Positions 45,501-56,320 of a stretch of DNA of 64,000 nucleotides are shown piece by piece; position 1 is the first letter of the stretch, and every line of letters starts with the position of its first letter. The notes under the pieces are model-generated. The model was not told the origin of the DNA, did not search any database, and saw only the letters and a list, made by a program, of their open reading frames with translations. The DNA comes from Undaria pinnatifida. Its lineage: Eukaryota; Sar; Phaeophyceae; Laminariales; Alariaceae. The DNA is taken from the NCBI GenBank assembly GCA_012845835.1, contig JABAKD010000016.1, positions 10,537,007-10,601,006 of the forward strand. Reading direction: 5' to 3'. The position numbers were made by a program, and so were the translations under genes.

Positions 45501-46790
45501 AGAACAGTGTGCGAAGGTTCCGCGAGAAATGGTGGCCGACCCTTCCGCTAACGAACACGTTCGAGCCAAGGAAGCGGAGGGTGACTTTGGGAGTTGTGAT
45601 ATGCACCCGGAAGCAAAAAGGTGGGCGGCGCGACACGTGCTATGCGTCATTGTATTCCCTTCCCCCTTACCCCCTCCTACCCCTCCCTCGCTTCCACACG
45701 CTCCCCCATTCCCACCTTTCCTCCCCTGTCGGCCTCCCTTTGCCCCCTACTCTTTCTATCCCCTTCCTCTTCGTGCTGCCCCAGTTGCTCGTTTTTTTTT
45801 TCTCTCAAAACGGTTGATTTTTTTACTATCGCCTCCGTTCTTGAGGTATCGTATACGTCTTCTATCGTCACTGTACCGATAAGTTGTGTCTCGGTGTGAA
45901 TATAGTGCAGCATGGGCGCTCGAGAAGCATAAATCACTCGAATCATAAACATGATTGAGAAACAACCCAGTAAGAAAAGGCCTGACGGAAAAATATGTTA
46001 AAATACCGAGTGAGAGACTGATCGGCCGAAAGCTTGAGCTTACTCTATGGTGGGCGCTGAGAATATTTTGATTGACGAAATTTCATACAGTGGTGGGTGC
46101 TATCCTAAATTGTACCATACAGCAGTGTCTATGCTCAAGGTTGGTGAGTATCACTATCATAGACCAAAACCATGATTGTGTAACCAAGGGTACGACATTG
46201 TTGTGTTTTGTGTTATACCCCAAGATACACAGTCGAGTATAATGGGCTTCCTCCAGCGGCTAGATGCCTCGCTCGAAACAACGCTTCAGCGATTATTGTT
46301 GGAGCACGGTAACAAGCAACTCCGCGGCGGTGCACATTTTGTCGCGAAACCGAACACCAACACACCCAGGTACTAGAAGAAACAACAAGGTAGCCACTCG
46401 CGCCAATGGCTCTGAGGCGTTGGCAAAAGGAGGCCCTCAGAGTTACCGTAGCATCGGTCAGCATAGTTTCAGCCTTGCTTAGAGCAGGTGTATTTGCTTT
46501 GCCCCAAGCTGCCGGGCACCGACTGTATACGTGACAATTCGACATCGACTGTTGGCATGAGCGTGCTTGGTGTGTTAAGGATGCTACCGAATCATGTGAT
46601 GTGTAAACGGGATGCCTATCAAATCGATTGCTACGACAACGGAAACAACAACAGACAAAATTGTTAATCGCCTTTGGGTAGAGCATAGGCTCACACCCCA
46701 TACGCAAACAAGTCACGTTATTAGCTTTGTGTATAGTACAGTCTGTATACATGAACCCCTTTAGAGCCGTGGTCGTTTTCGATACATAAC
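42530..46790. other. Gene-poor region with C-rich degenerate tracts
   Basis: 42900-43120 is rich in CCCTAACC/AACCCTA-like words. Overlapping open frames at 44726-45415 (minus) and 44967-45257 (plus) are mutually exclusive and unrecognised. The frame at 46176-46376 (FLQRLDASLETTLQRLLLEH) looks protein-like but has no supporting signals. Confidence 0.4.
45254..45640 (+). CDS. Hypothetical exon-like frame
   Basis: Reads NEANTANDNFVVMKYATTAT, REKAYVFGVSTHPRVDDDIE, then VRRFREKWWPTLPLTNTFEP before turning into T/C-rich sequence. The middle part has protein-like composition. Ends and splicing are unclear; the frame after about 45640 is a low-complexity tail. Confidence 0.3.
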
Positions 46791-47978
46791 TTGGTATTTG
46801 TGGGCGATCAATTTCCCTTTACTATCAATAGTCAACCGCCGTATCGAAGAATTCATTCAACACCCCGATTCTTCTGCCTTCCTTACGTGTTTTATTCCTC
46901 CTCTCCGTTTGGTTGGACTTGCCATTTGGCACCTTGGCCCGCTCCGCAGGCATTCCTCGACACCCACGTCTACCACCGCCCTTCCCCCCCCAGCATCAGC
47001 CGCACTTGCTCTGCAGTAGAACACCACGAGTGCTTCCTACGGTCACCACCCACAGCCGAGGCCGCCGATCCGTTCCCCTCCTGCATCAGTCGAGAATGCT
47101 CCGTAATAGAGGAGGAATGCTGTTTGCTCCCCTCGCCATTCGCGAGCCATGTCACCAGCGCCTCGTTCAGTTCTGCTGCCGAAGAGATCACCGGGCGCAC
47201 CCGCACAGACATGTCAAACAACAATATGGCGAGGTCCATCATCGCCGAAGTTTTAGCCTCTGTTCTTTCGTCCACGCCGACGGTCGTGAGACCCAACGTG
47301 TTTCGTCGAGTCTCTTTCAGCGGTGGGCGAAGAGAAGTCGGAGCTTGTTCTCTCTCGCGGAACGAGTCTGGTTTGCCGCTCAGCCAGGAGTTCGCGTTAA
47401 AGCCAGCGTCGGCGGATATGGAGCCTGATAGTCTTAGTCTGCACGACTGGGTGCTCGGAGGAGAGCTAAGGGTACGCGAGACCGATTTCGACGGCGATGA
47501 TGACAGCGATGGCGATGACGATGACGATGCCCGATCCAGCAGCTTGAGCACTGACGGTCTTATGTTAGATTCGAGCGAGAAGGAGCAGGACGACGAGCAC
47601 GAAGAGGACCAGATGGAGGATGTGATGGAGGAGGAGGGGGAAAACACGGAGGAGGAGGGGGAGGAGGAGGAGGAGAAGGAATAGGAAGGGGAAGGGGACG
47701 AGTCGGCGGACAACTCCTTATTGTTGCTGCCGGCTCCTGCCGCGTTGTCGAACGAAGAGCGCAACTCCATGACAACCCGCCTTGTCCAGATCCTGCGCGG
47801 CCTTGAAGATCCGCTTGCGGCCGTCCGCGGAGAATATCTCGCCCGGAACTGCTCGCTTTCGCGGTGCGAGGACAACCCGCACCTGACGTGACACGAGGTC
47901 CTCGGCGAGGGCGCGTTCGCACGAGTAACACTTGTGTCGCATGAGCTTGGGAAATTCGCCTTGAAAGAACTTACTGGG

Positions 47979-48359
47979 GTGAGCATTTGGTTGCCATTTT
48001 AGTAAGGGGTAGCTCTCGCTTTTTATAGGAACTCGCGATGGTGGATGTTTGGACGTGTCGCCACCGACTGCTCTGTGCGCTTGTGGAAGGCACGGAGAGA
48101 AACAATAGCGTTATTTCGGAGAGGTTTCGGCCGGACGGCGCGGATCTCCGGATTCTTCACTCAGCTCTTATCGTAAATATTAGTTTCCTAGTATGATACA
48201 TTCACGATTTCTGCGTCGTACTGGCCATGAGTGTTCCGAGATTTAGGTCGACATTTTTTGGTGGGGGGGAGAAAATTGACACCGATGGGCTGGTGGTAGT
48301 CGTGACGCGTTTCGGCACTTTTGTTTGTCGCCGTTTTTCTTTGTTCTCGGTTACCACAG
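47979..48359 (+). other. Kinase pseudogene intron 1
   Basis: Donor GGG/GTGAGC and acceptor ACCACAG/GAGG, phase 0 on both sides. The join puts the VAIK lysine exon next to helix C, as in intact kinases. Confidence 0.7.
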
Positions 48360-48415
48360 GAGGCCGGACCAGACGAGCAATGGGCAGCCCGCAAGGAGAT
48401 GGAGGCGATATTGAG

Positions 48416-49805
48416 GTGACAAAAACCAATGAAAACATCTCACTTCAAATATGCGGTCAACACAACAGTGAATGACCGTTTATTGTGCGCATATGCGTAC
48501 ATGCTAAGTGCCGACAAACGTGTGCTATCACAACGGTGCTAGTAAAATGCTGTGGGTGGTATACATTGCATGGGACAAATTGTTCCTGCGACAATACAAC
48601 TACCACGGAAGGCGGTACGTCGTGGAAGGTGGGGAATGTGAGGGGTGGGTTGACGTATAGTAGTGTCATGAATCATCATCTTGTGCCATCCATTGGAACA
48701 ACGCAATGCAATACGCGCATCCAACCGAGTTCTACCTTATGGTAAGGGCCGCCGCATGCTGTTAGGAAAGTGCTTCACCGCCCCCTTCCACACGATCGTA
48801 GATAGGCACAAAAGACAATTGTACCATGATATCAATACGTACCACAACACGTATTGTACATATCACCGCCAGAATCTACACACATTAGGACGCTTTAGAC
48901 TTATTGGTTTTGTCGACAAGTCTTTAAAACATAATTATCGCACACCAAGCGCCATGCCCACTTCCATCCCCACGTACACGTTTTATCGCGTCTTGACACG
49001 TGTTTCCGTGTTTTTTCTCTTGACGTTGGCCTTTGTGCTCCATATGCGAAGCTTGTCGAGCCATCCTAACATCATCCGAGTGGTTGCCATGGACCCAACT
49101 CTGCCAACTATGCCTACAATGATGGAGGCTGGGTCCATGGACATGTTCGATGTCATGTACGACACCGCCATTCCCATGCCTACCAAGATCAGGCAAGTTC
49201 GCAACGTGAAGAACATACACACGGATATCATGAGTTGGTGGATGGAAGTGACGGTTTACTGTGAAATCACACACAAACAGATAAGTACTGCCCTGTATCT
49301 TCACAGTTATATCGACTAACTTCAGAGCCGTACGGTAGGTGCCACACTCCGACGCCCGGAAAGGACGGACGGACAGGGGCAGATACAAGCAAAGTTATAT
49401 ACCCGCATAATACAGTCCGACTGCGAGATCCGGTTTGATCGCGAACTATCCTACCCCGTGCTAGCATGGAGGTGTGTCTGCATCGTACGGCTTGACTTGA
49501 AGAACCGGCTCGATCGCGAACTCGCCTTATGTTGGTTGTCATGGAGACGTCTGCATTGTCCCGCAGTAGGTTTCGACTCGCCTCGGCTGCCGGGGCAATC
49601 TAGATATTTCAACAGATGGACAACGTAGACTGGAGGGAGCACGCCTCCACAGGCGGGGCTGTATATGAATGTTTACCGCTTATCCCAGATAATGGATGAC
49701 ATACACGCTCTAGCCCAATCAAACTCACTCGTACCCAAGCAGCCAATAAATCGACAACCCCTTCATCCTTGTTAACATTGGGCCTCAACCTTTTTTTTCA
49801 AGCAG
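48416..49805 (+). other. Kinase pseudogene intron 2, with open frames of unclear status
   Basis: Donor GAG/GTGACA and acceptor TTTCAAGCAG, phase 2. The frame 48951-49319 (plus) and an opposing minus frame (48983-49231) with a hydrophobic segment LILVGMGMAVSYMTSNMSMD are open but unsupported. A 70-bp tandem duplication (CCGGTTTGATCGCGAACT / CCGGCTCGATCGCGAACT) lies at 49430-49560. Confidence 0.5.
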
Positions 49806-50545
49806 ATGGTACGATCTACTGCCCCCGGGAGACGTCATGCATATATCAAGCTGCGTAGAATCCTTCGGGCGCCGCCGCCGGTGCTGAAACGGCATACTCC
49901 TTCCGATCGTGTTCTGCCTGTTTCTCTCTCTTACTCGACACTGCCCGCGGGCTGGGCCACATGCATGCGAAGGGGAAGGTCCACAGGGACGTGAAAGCAG
50001 GCAACGTCGTGGTCGTTGGAGGAGATGACGAGGCTTCGCCTTTGACGGCCAAGGTTGCCGACTTCGGTATGGCCTGCGGTGAGAAAAACGAAGATACTGT
50101 AACCCCTTTAGAACTGCACCCGACCCCCATCCGAATGTACATGTGCTTTGGCTGCCGCGACCCCCTGGTTCAAACTTGGCGCAGATCTTGCATCCATCGG
50201 ACATAACACGGGGCAGATCATCTATCTGTACACCGTATACCTGTATATATTGATCGTGTATTCTACATCACGAGGTGTTGGGCAAGAACCGTATCATACA
50301 GATCCCACCCAGCACGCATGCGCGCAATATCCTTGTCACACGGATCCTACCCAGCTAACATGATCTACATCGTGCAGATATTATCCATCAGCAACTTATC
50401 TGCCCCGAAATATCTAGATAATGCAACGGAGATCTTGTCAGCCCGATAAGTGAAAGCTTGCCTAATACCTGGTGCCTGGTATTGAACAGACATAGGCACC
50501 AGGACGGAGGAGGGAACGGGAAGCCCCGGGTACATCCCCGTGGAA

Positions 50546-50659
50546 ACCTCGCGGGATCGATCGAGGCAGGTCCGGACAGCGACGTGTTTTCTTTCGCCGT
50601 ATACCTCGCGGGATCGATCGAGGCAGGTCCGGACGGCGACGTGTTTTCTTTCGCCGTAT
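50546..50659 (+). repeat. 57-bp tandem duplication in the kinase exon
   Basis: ACCTCGCGGGATCGATCGAG...TTTCGCCGTAT at 50546-50602 is repeated at 50603-50659 with one change (AGC to GGC). It doubles the subdomain IX motif (AGPDSDVFSFAV / AGPDGDVFSFAV). It is in frame (19 codons), but it duplicates a buried helix, so it would disrupt the fold. Confidence 0.92.
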
Positions 50660-50720
50660 TGAGATGCTCTTCATCTTTGTCAAGAAGGAGCTCAGGGAGA
50701 ACAACATGTTCGTCCACACG

Positions 50721-52500
50721 GTGAGATACATGGGAAGAGCGCCTACAGCCACTGCATTTGGTGTTACAGTATAATTTACACGCGTTTAACTGTGGGCTAT
50801 AACAGTAACAAATGTCTTTAACGCAACTACCCAACTGTGGTCTACGACAGCAAAAAGAAGCATCGTTTTTTTCTGTCGCATCACAGCCTTTACGTTTAGA
50901 CTATAGGTTTAGGTACACCGCGGAACTTAAGGAATTGCAAGATAATACTTTCCGGCTAGAGCTTTGCACGACATACAACCAAACAAGATGGAAATAACTG
51001 GAATTAGTGTAAATAAGGCATCCCCTCCCTGCCACAAATGAAACTAGAAATTTAGCCCAGCCCAGAAAAAGAGATTTTTTCACCTATTTGCGAGTATTAT
51101 TGCTGCTGTCACCAGGAACTTATACGAGTAGTATCTAAGTCTACTTACTTGAAAGTGGTGTAAATAAATATGGCACCGAAACAAATATAGGGGGAACTTT
51201 ATATCGAAAAGCTGCTGCCGCAAAGCCGCGGTAGCTGCAGACCCAACGGTCGGTTACAAAGCAGAAGCCCGAAGGGGCCAGTGGTTTACGGAAAGGAGAC
51301 AAAAGGATAACCAAGCTCGCTACTGAGAGAAAGAAAGTATGTTAACAGGCCAAAGGAAAAAATAACGAAGCAAAACTGCCTGAAAAAAAACGGGAAAAAA
51401 AGAAAAATGCAAAGGTATGCAAGGCGAAAAGAGCTTGTCTTGGGGAGAGAAGAGCACCAGGGAGAAGGTCGTGCAAGCCCAAGGTCGACACTTTCACTGC
51501 TCCGACGGCGCCAAATGTAGTGGTACTTCGAGTGGGGGATGCGTGGTCGGAAGTTGTTGGGAAGCGTGCTCCTCATGGGTTCCAGTGTCTTTATTGGTCT
51601 CTCATGGCAAGCTGGATAGCCTCAAAAGTTTACAGATGATACTAAAAGACAGACATAACAGGGGTAGGCACGGTGGTGCGGGGTAACGCAGGGCAACGCG
51701 GGGTAGAGCAGGTAGGACAGGGTAAAGCAGGTAGTGAGATGTGGGGCGTCCTGCTTGTCCCATCATCGTCACCTACATTATCGCCCATCTATGATGGCGT
51801 TGACGTGAATGTGACATCTAATGTCACGTGGTTTCACCTCGACCATGGCATGGTTTCACGTCGAAATCTACGTATAAACTATCCTTCTACGGAGGGCGCT
51901 CCATCACATTGCTCGGAACGGAGGTGCAGTCTTCAAAACGATGCTTGCAAGTGGTGAGTAGAAATACCAGCTACTTCATACAGTAGTAGATCTCGAGGTA
52001 CTGGTATGTGTTCAGGAAGACAGTTACTAGTAGTAGACTATTGAAAGTCCAAAGAAGGGATCTCTTTGTTTCGTTTCCCTGTGGCGTTTTTTGTTATTTG
52101 TACAGCTGTGTATAGGTAATTTCTTTCTTCAAAGTTTGTTTTGTGGCTGCGCGTTGGTGTTGGGATGGCAAACACACAAACATACAGTTGCAAACGTAAC
52201 TGCAACAACGGCGTCGTTTTATCATTTATTTCCGACAATGTCCCGCGTGAGAATCAACTAAAACCATGATGAAAATAACACAACTCCCAGACGACGAAAA
52301 ATGAAAGTGTAAATATCATTTTTTGGCATCGTTTGTTTCACATGCTTGCTCACAAATTTATGGTGTCTTTGCCCGCGCTTGTTGGCTGATACGTCTGCCA
52401 TGTTGGTGGTTCGCAGCTCCTTTTGACAGCCGAAGAGCAGGTGGAGTTGGACGGCATCTACGATGCAGGGGGTGACTCGGGTATATCTTCAACTTCCAGG
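50721..52500. other. Region after the kinase remnant; possible mini-exons
   Basis: Mostly unstructured. 51895-51953 could be a short exon reading ALHHIARNGGAVFKTMLASG in ankyrin-repeat style, with acceptor CGGAG/ and donor GTG/GTGAGT. 52419-52500 (LLLTAEEQVELDGIYDAGGD, after a CAG acceptor) could be another. Neither is proven. Confidence 0.3.
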
Positions 52501-52502
52501 TA

Positions 52503-52600
52503 TATATCATATCGTATCATACCATACGTTATCATAGCATATCATATAATATCATATCATATCATATCATATCATAACACATCATACCATTTCAAATAAT
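52503..52600. repeat. (ATATC)n pentanucleotide array, left part
   Basis: ATATCATATCATATC units with variants, directly before an inverted family A copy that starts at about 52606. The array resumes at 53640 beyond the insertion. Confidence 0.85.
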
Positions 52601-52605
52601 ATTAT

Positions 52606-53640
52606 AAAAAATGAAAATACACTCCAGCTGTGAGATCGAAGATTTCGTCGAAACTCATCTTTGCAAGCTGTGTGTGATACTCCGATCGCGCGTATTACGA
52701 GTTGTGTGTCCTCATTAAGGATATTGGTCGGCGACTTCCCTTACAACTACAGTGTAGCTATCAGGATCAACAGGGTGATTTTAGTCAGTCTGTGAGCGGA
52801 AACTATAAAACCCGTTTCTGAGGGGGACAAAATCTGACAGCTGTGGAGGGAAATGTATCCTTTTATCAAATGAATCCTGTAAGTCGAATAACCGGTGAGG
52901 GGGGGGGGGGGGGGAGTTTTGAAGGACGTGGGGGCCTGGTTTTGATCAAAAGCGAGCGGGGTTGGAGTGGGGGGGGGGGGGGGGGGGGAGGGGGCGGGAG
53001 GGGGGGAGGGGGGGGGGGGGGGGGACGGGCGGGTAATTTGTGCATGTAAGCTATAAATCCTTTCAAGGGGATAAATCTTACGGTTTTAGAAAAGAAAAAA
53101 AAGAAAGAATGCACCAGTTTATCATGGGGGGGGGGGTTGGGGCGGGGGTGGGGCGTGTGGGGCAGCTTCATATATGTGCGCGGAAACTATACATTATTTT
53201 GAGGGGATAAATGTGAGGGTTTTGGAAATAATGCATCAGTTTATCATGTATATCCTGGGGTAAGTCGTACAATCAGTGAGTAGAGAGAGGGTGGAGTGTT
53301 CGAGGGGGTGGGGTTGGGATGGGTTGCGGGGGGGGGGGGGGGGAGGTGGGGGGGGGGGACGGGGGGGGGGGGGGGGGGGGGGGAGGAAGGGTTTTAGGTG
53401 AGGGGTTTGTTATACGTGTGGTGCTAGGTCTAGGCGATGGTGCGGGTGATGGGGAAGAAGGGGGCGTTCGGGGTGGGGGGGGGGGGAAAGCAGCGGCATG
53501 GGTGGCTCTCGAAAGATAATGAGGTGATATCCTGTGCGTGAAGTGGTTATTAATCTGGCGGATTTCGATATTAGGTGGGGCGTTTGAGCAACGGAGAGCG
53601 AGAGGGGGAGGGGGGGGGGGGGGAATTTTTTAAGAAGTTA
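52606..53640 (-). mobile_element. Family A copy, inverted, with many G runs
   Basis: Begins with AAAATACACTCCAGCTGTGA and GATCGAAGATTTCGTCGAAA (3-prime module reversed), then AACTATAAAACCCGTTTCTG, GAAGGACGTGGGGGCCTGGT and several G runs of 10 or more up to 53620. Gly-rich frames on the plus strand and Pro-rich frames on the minus strand are artefacts. Pentamer arrays flank both ends. Confidence 0.8.
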
Positions 53641-53895
53641 TTATTATATTATAGCATCTCATCTCATGTCATATCATATATTATAATATCGTGTAATACC
53701 ATATCACATCAGAAAATATCATATCATATCATATCATATCATATAACATCATAACATATCATATTATATCATATCATATCATATCACATCACATCATATC
53801 ACATCACATCACATCATATCATATCATTTCATATCATTTCATATCATAGCATAGCATAGCATAGCATAGCATAGCTTAACATAGCACATCGCATC
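53640..53895. repeat. (ATATC)n pentanucleotide array, right part
   Basis: Continues the same pentamer as 52503-52600 for about 250 bp, with sub-blocks of ACATC and finally (CATAG)n at 53845-53880. Confidence 0.9.
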
Positions 53896-54206
53896 ATACC
53901 GTAGTCCATCCTGGGCATATGTCTTATTTTTTGAGCTCTCGTCGTGCAGAGCAGAGTGCAATATGAACATATCTGTCCAAACGAAACCGTCGGTGTAGCC
54001 GATTCCCTCTCTCCTTCCTCAATGTCGCTCTCCCCTCACGCTGCTACTACTGCTGCCTCCTTCATTGCTGTTGTTTCTGGGGTCCTTGGAATATGTGACG
54101 CTTACGTGGCATACGCATACTACAACGCATACATACGAACGAAAATTTTATTAATACATCCGTATTTGATTGTTTCCGGTTTTCTTGTTGGTTGCTACTA
54201 TTATTT

Positions 54207-54507
54207 AGAAAGGATCGAGTTTTGACCTGGTCACTGTATAAGGGCAAATAAAATGTTAACACAGAGTTTTGTTCGTGTATTTTAATGCTAGTAGCGGTAG
54301 TGAATAGTGAAACTTGTTTCTTAGTCACGGTCACTCTAGCACTGCACAGCAGTGAAGGTAGGCGAAAAAAAATAATACGTGGTATATTTTTTATCAAATA
54401 AATGCTTGTTATTACTAGCGCTGGCGTGCAGATTAGCTCGACACTGGCAGTCCGGTCCCCTCTACCTTCACTTCGTACGCCTCGCCCCTCACGCCCCCCC
54501 TTCCTTG
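54207..54507 (+). repeat. Dispersed 300-bp repeat, copy 2
   Basis: Matches 24046-24358 at about 85-90 percent by eye. It ends some 60 bp before the exon at 54571. Confidence 0.85.
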
Positions 54508-54570
54508 CCCTTTGTCTTTGTTTGGCGGATAACGTGATGCTCATACACGCTACAACAACACTAAAAACAG

Positions 54571-55184
54571 TGCCAGGTGAAGGACAGGGTCATGAACGAC
54601 GGCTCGTTCGACGAGATCATGCTCCTGCCGGAGAGGCTGGATGACTCAGTGCCCCGCAAGTCACGGGTGAGTCTTAAATTGCTACTACTAGTCACATGGT
54701 AGTGCTGTGCCGAGTATATCACGGACGAGTGTTAATGTGCCACTACTTATACTTAGTAAGAGTATTAGTAGTAGTAGTAGTAGTGCTGTGCCGAATAAGT
54801 CGTGGGAGAGCCTTCTTTCGCCACTATCGCATATAGATAGCGTTGTACTGATTAAGCCGCGTGTGAGTCTTCAGTTGCTACTACAAGTCACATGATAGCG
54901 CTGTGCGGAATAAGTCACAATTGAGTCTTAGTTCGCAGCCCGTATCCCATTAGGGACACGTTCCAAAAACGATAGTTAGGTATGATTTCATCAAGAACTT
55001 ATCCATAATAATATATCAACAATGACAGGAACAACAGAAACAACAGAAACGACGTGCAGGCAGCATAATTATAGGGCTATTGCCATGCTGCTCGAGTGCC
55101 TTACGGCTTTTTACGTTGCAGTTCTGGTTCGGGCGCATGTCCTACATCAGCACCCCGGACGGCTCCATGTGGTCGGTGCTTTGA
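54571..55184 (+). CDS. Two 3-prime exons of an unrecognised gene
   Basis: Exon a (54571-54666), after acceptor AAAACAG and before donor CGG/GTGAGT, encodes CQVKDRVMNDGSFDEIMLLP and then ERLDDSVPRKSR. Exon b (55122-55184), after acceptor TTGCAG, reads FWFGRMSYISTPDGSMWSVL and a TGA; a weak donor before GTGCTT (after 55175) would let it continue instead. Both joins are phase 0. The codon-level look is clean: no stops, GC-rich third positions. I cannot name the family. Upstream exons may include the weak candidate at 52419. It sits between two repeats and just left of the right segmental copy. Confidence 0.5.
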
Positions 55185-55944
55185 TCTTCCTTTTTGTGTT
55201 GTCCATTGTTTGTCCCTCTCAAGTCTCAAAAAGATTATTAAGATATGAGTACTGGTACTTGGTACCTGGTACTTGTTAGTGACCTGTGCTGCTCGTCTCC
55301 TCCTTGCACCCAGCACTTGTCACGCAGAGTGCCTGCCGTTGATATGTGGCGCTTGCTTCGTGTCAGAAAATGCAGAGTACATTGTTGGTTCGTGTTCGTG
55401 TCAGAAAATGCAGAGTACGTTGTTCGTTCGTACGCATACCGTTGTTTGGCTGGATGAGCGTACGTTTGGTGTTGGAACACACGGAGAACAGTCTAGATGT
55501 ACTACAGACAGTCGTTGAAAGGGGTTTCGTATGGTGTCAGAAAAGAAACAGCACGTGTTGTTTACGATTGTACAATTCCGTTGAACGTTGAAATGACTTT
55601 CTTGATCAGGCTAAAATGCCTAGAATGTTATTTGTGTCGAGTGTGTTTGGCGTCCCCGCCGACAATGTGCAGCGTAATGTGCTTGAGCTTCGATGCAGCA
55701 CTCCTAGTCGAAACAGTCATCACGTACCTGGTATGTAAATAACAAGGAGCCGAGGGCGGCGACATGTACCGCCAGTGTATCGTAATAGTATACGTACACT
55801 AGACTATATGATATATGTAAACGTACAAGAATCCAAGGACGACGAAGTGTACCACCAGGGTATCATCGTGTACGTACATTAAGCCATGTGTAAACGTGTA
55901 CTGTCTGTTATACCTGCAAAAGATGCCTCCAAATATAGCATGTA

Positions 55945-56320
55945 ATAGATAAAACCCGCCCCCCTTTTGATCAAAATCAGGCCCCCACGTCGTTCAAAAC
56001 TCCGCCCTCCCCTCACCGACCGGGTATTCGACTTACAGGATTCACTTGATAAACTGATGCCTTCCCGTCCACAGCTGTCAGATTTTGTCCCCCTCAGAAG
56101 CGTTTTTTTTTATAGTTTCCGCGCACAGACTGTCTAACATCACCCTGTTGACCCTGATAGCTACACTGTAGTTGCAAGGGGAGTCGCCGACCCATATCCT
56201 TGATGAGGACACACAACCCGTAATACGCGCGATCGGAGTGTCACACACAGCTTGCAAAGGTGAGTTTCGACGAAATATTCGATCTCACAGCTGGAGTGTA
56301 TTTTAATTTTTAGAATATAA
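55945..56320 (+). mobile_element. Family A copy, forward
   Basis: Contains CCCCCCTTTTGATCAAAATC, GTTTCCGCGCACAGACTGTC, CCTGTTGACCCTGATAGCTA and ends CAGCTGGAGTGTATTTTAAT. The left segmental copy shows the empty site near 28225. Target duplication is not clear. Confidence 0.75.

Larger units (their letters stand above)
46791..50720 (+). pseudogene. Protein kinase pseudogene, at least four exons
   Basis: Serine/threonine or tyrosine-kinase-like protein kinase fold. Exon 1 (to 47978) has a Ser/Pro-rich N-terminus, an acidic tract (DGDDDSDGDDDDDAR and poly-Glu near 47500-47680) and then the glycine loop GEGAFARV and FALKEL with the ATP-binding Lys. Exon 2 (48360-48415) gives helix C (ARKEMEAIL). 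Exon 3 (49806-50078) gives ARGLGHMHAKGKVHRDVKAG (catalytic loop) and KVADFGMACG (DFG). Exon 4 (50496-50720) gives GTGSPGYIPVE (APE position), SDVFSFAV and VKKELRENNMF. Splice phases agree across all joins. Defects: in-frame TAG at 47682 and TGA at 47889, frameshifts near 49885 and 50548, and a 57-bp in-frame duplication. The C-lobe after 50720 is not found. Confidence 0.82.

Noticed and set aside
46970..47986. 338-aa minus-strand ORF rich in Ser
   Set aside because: It is antisense to the kinase exon; its Ser runs are the complement of the acidic Glu/Asp tract, and kinase motifs with correct splice phases identify the plus strand.
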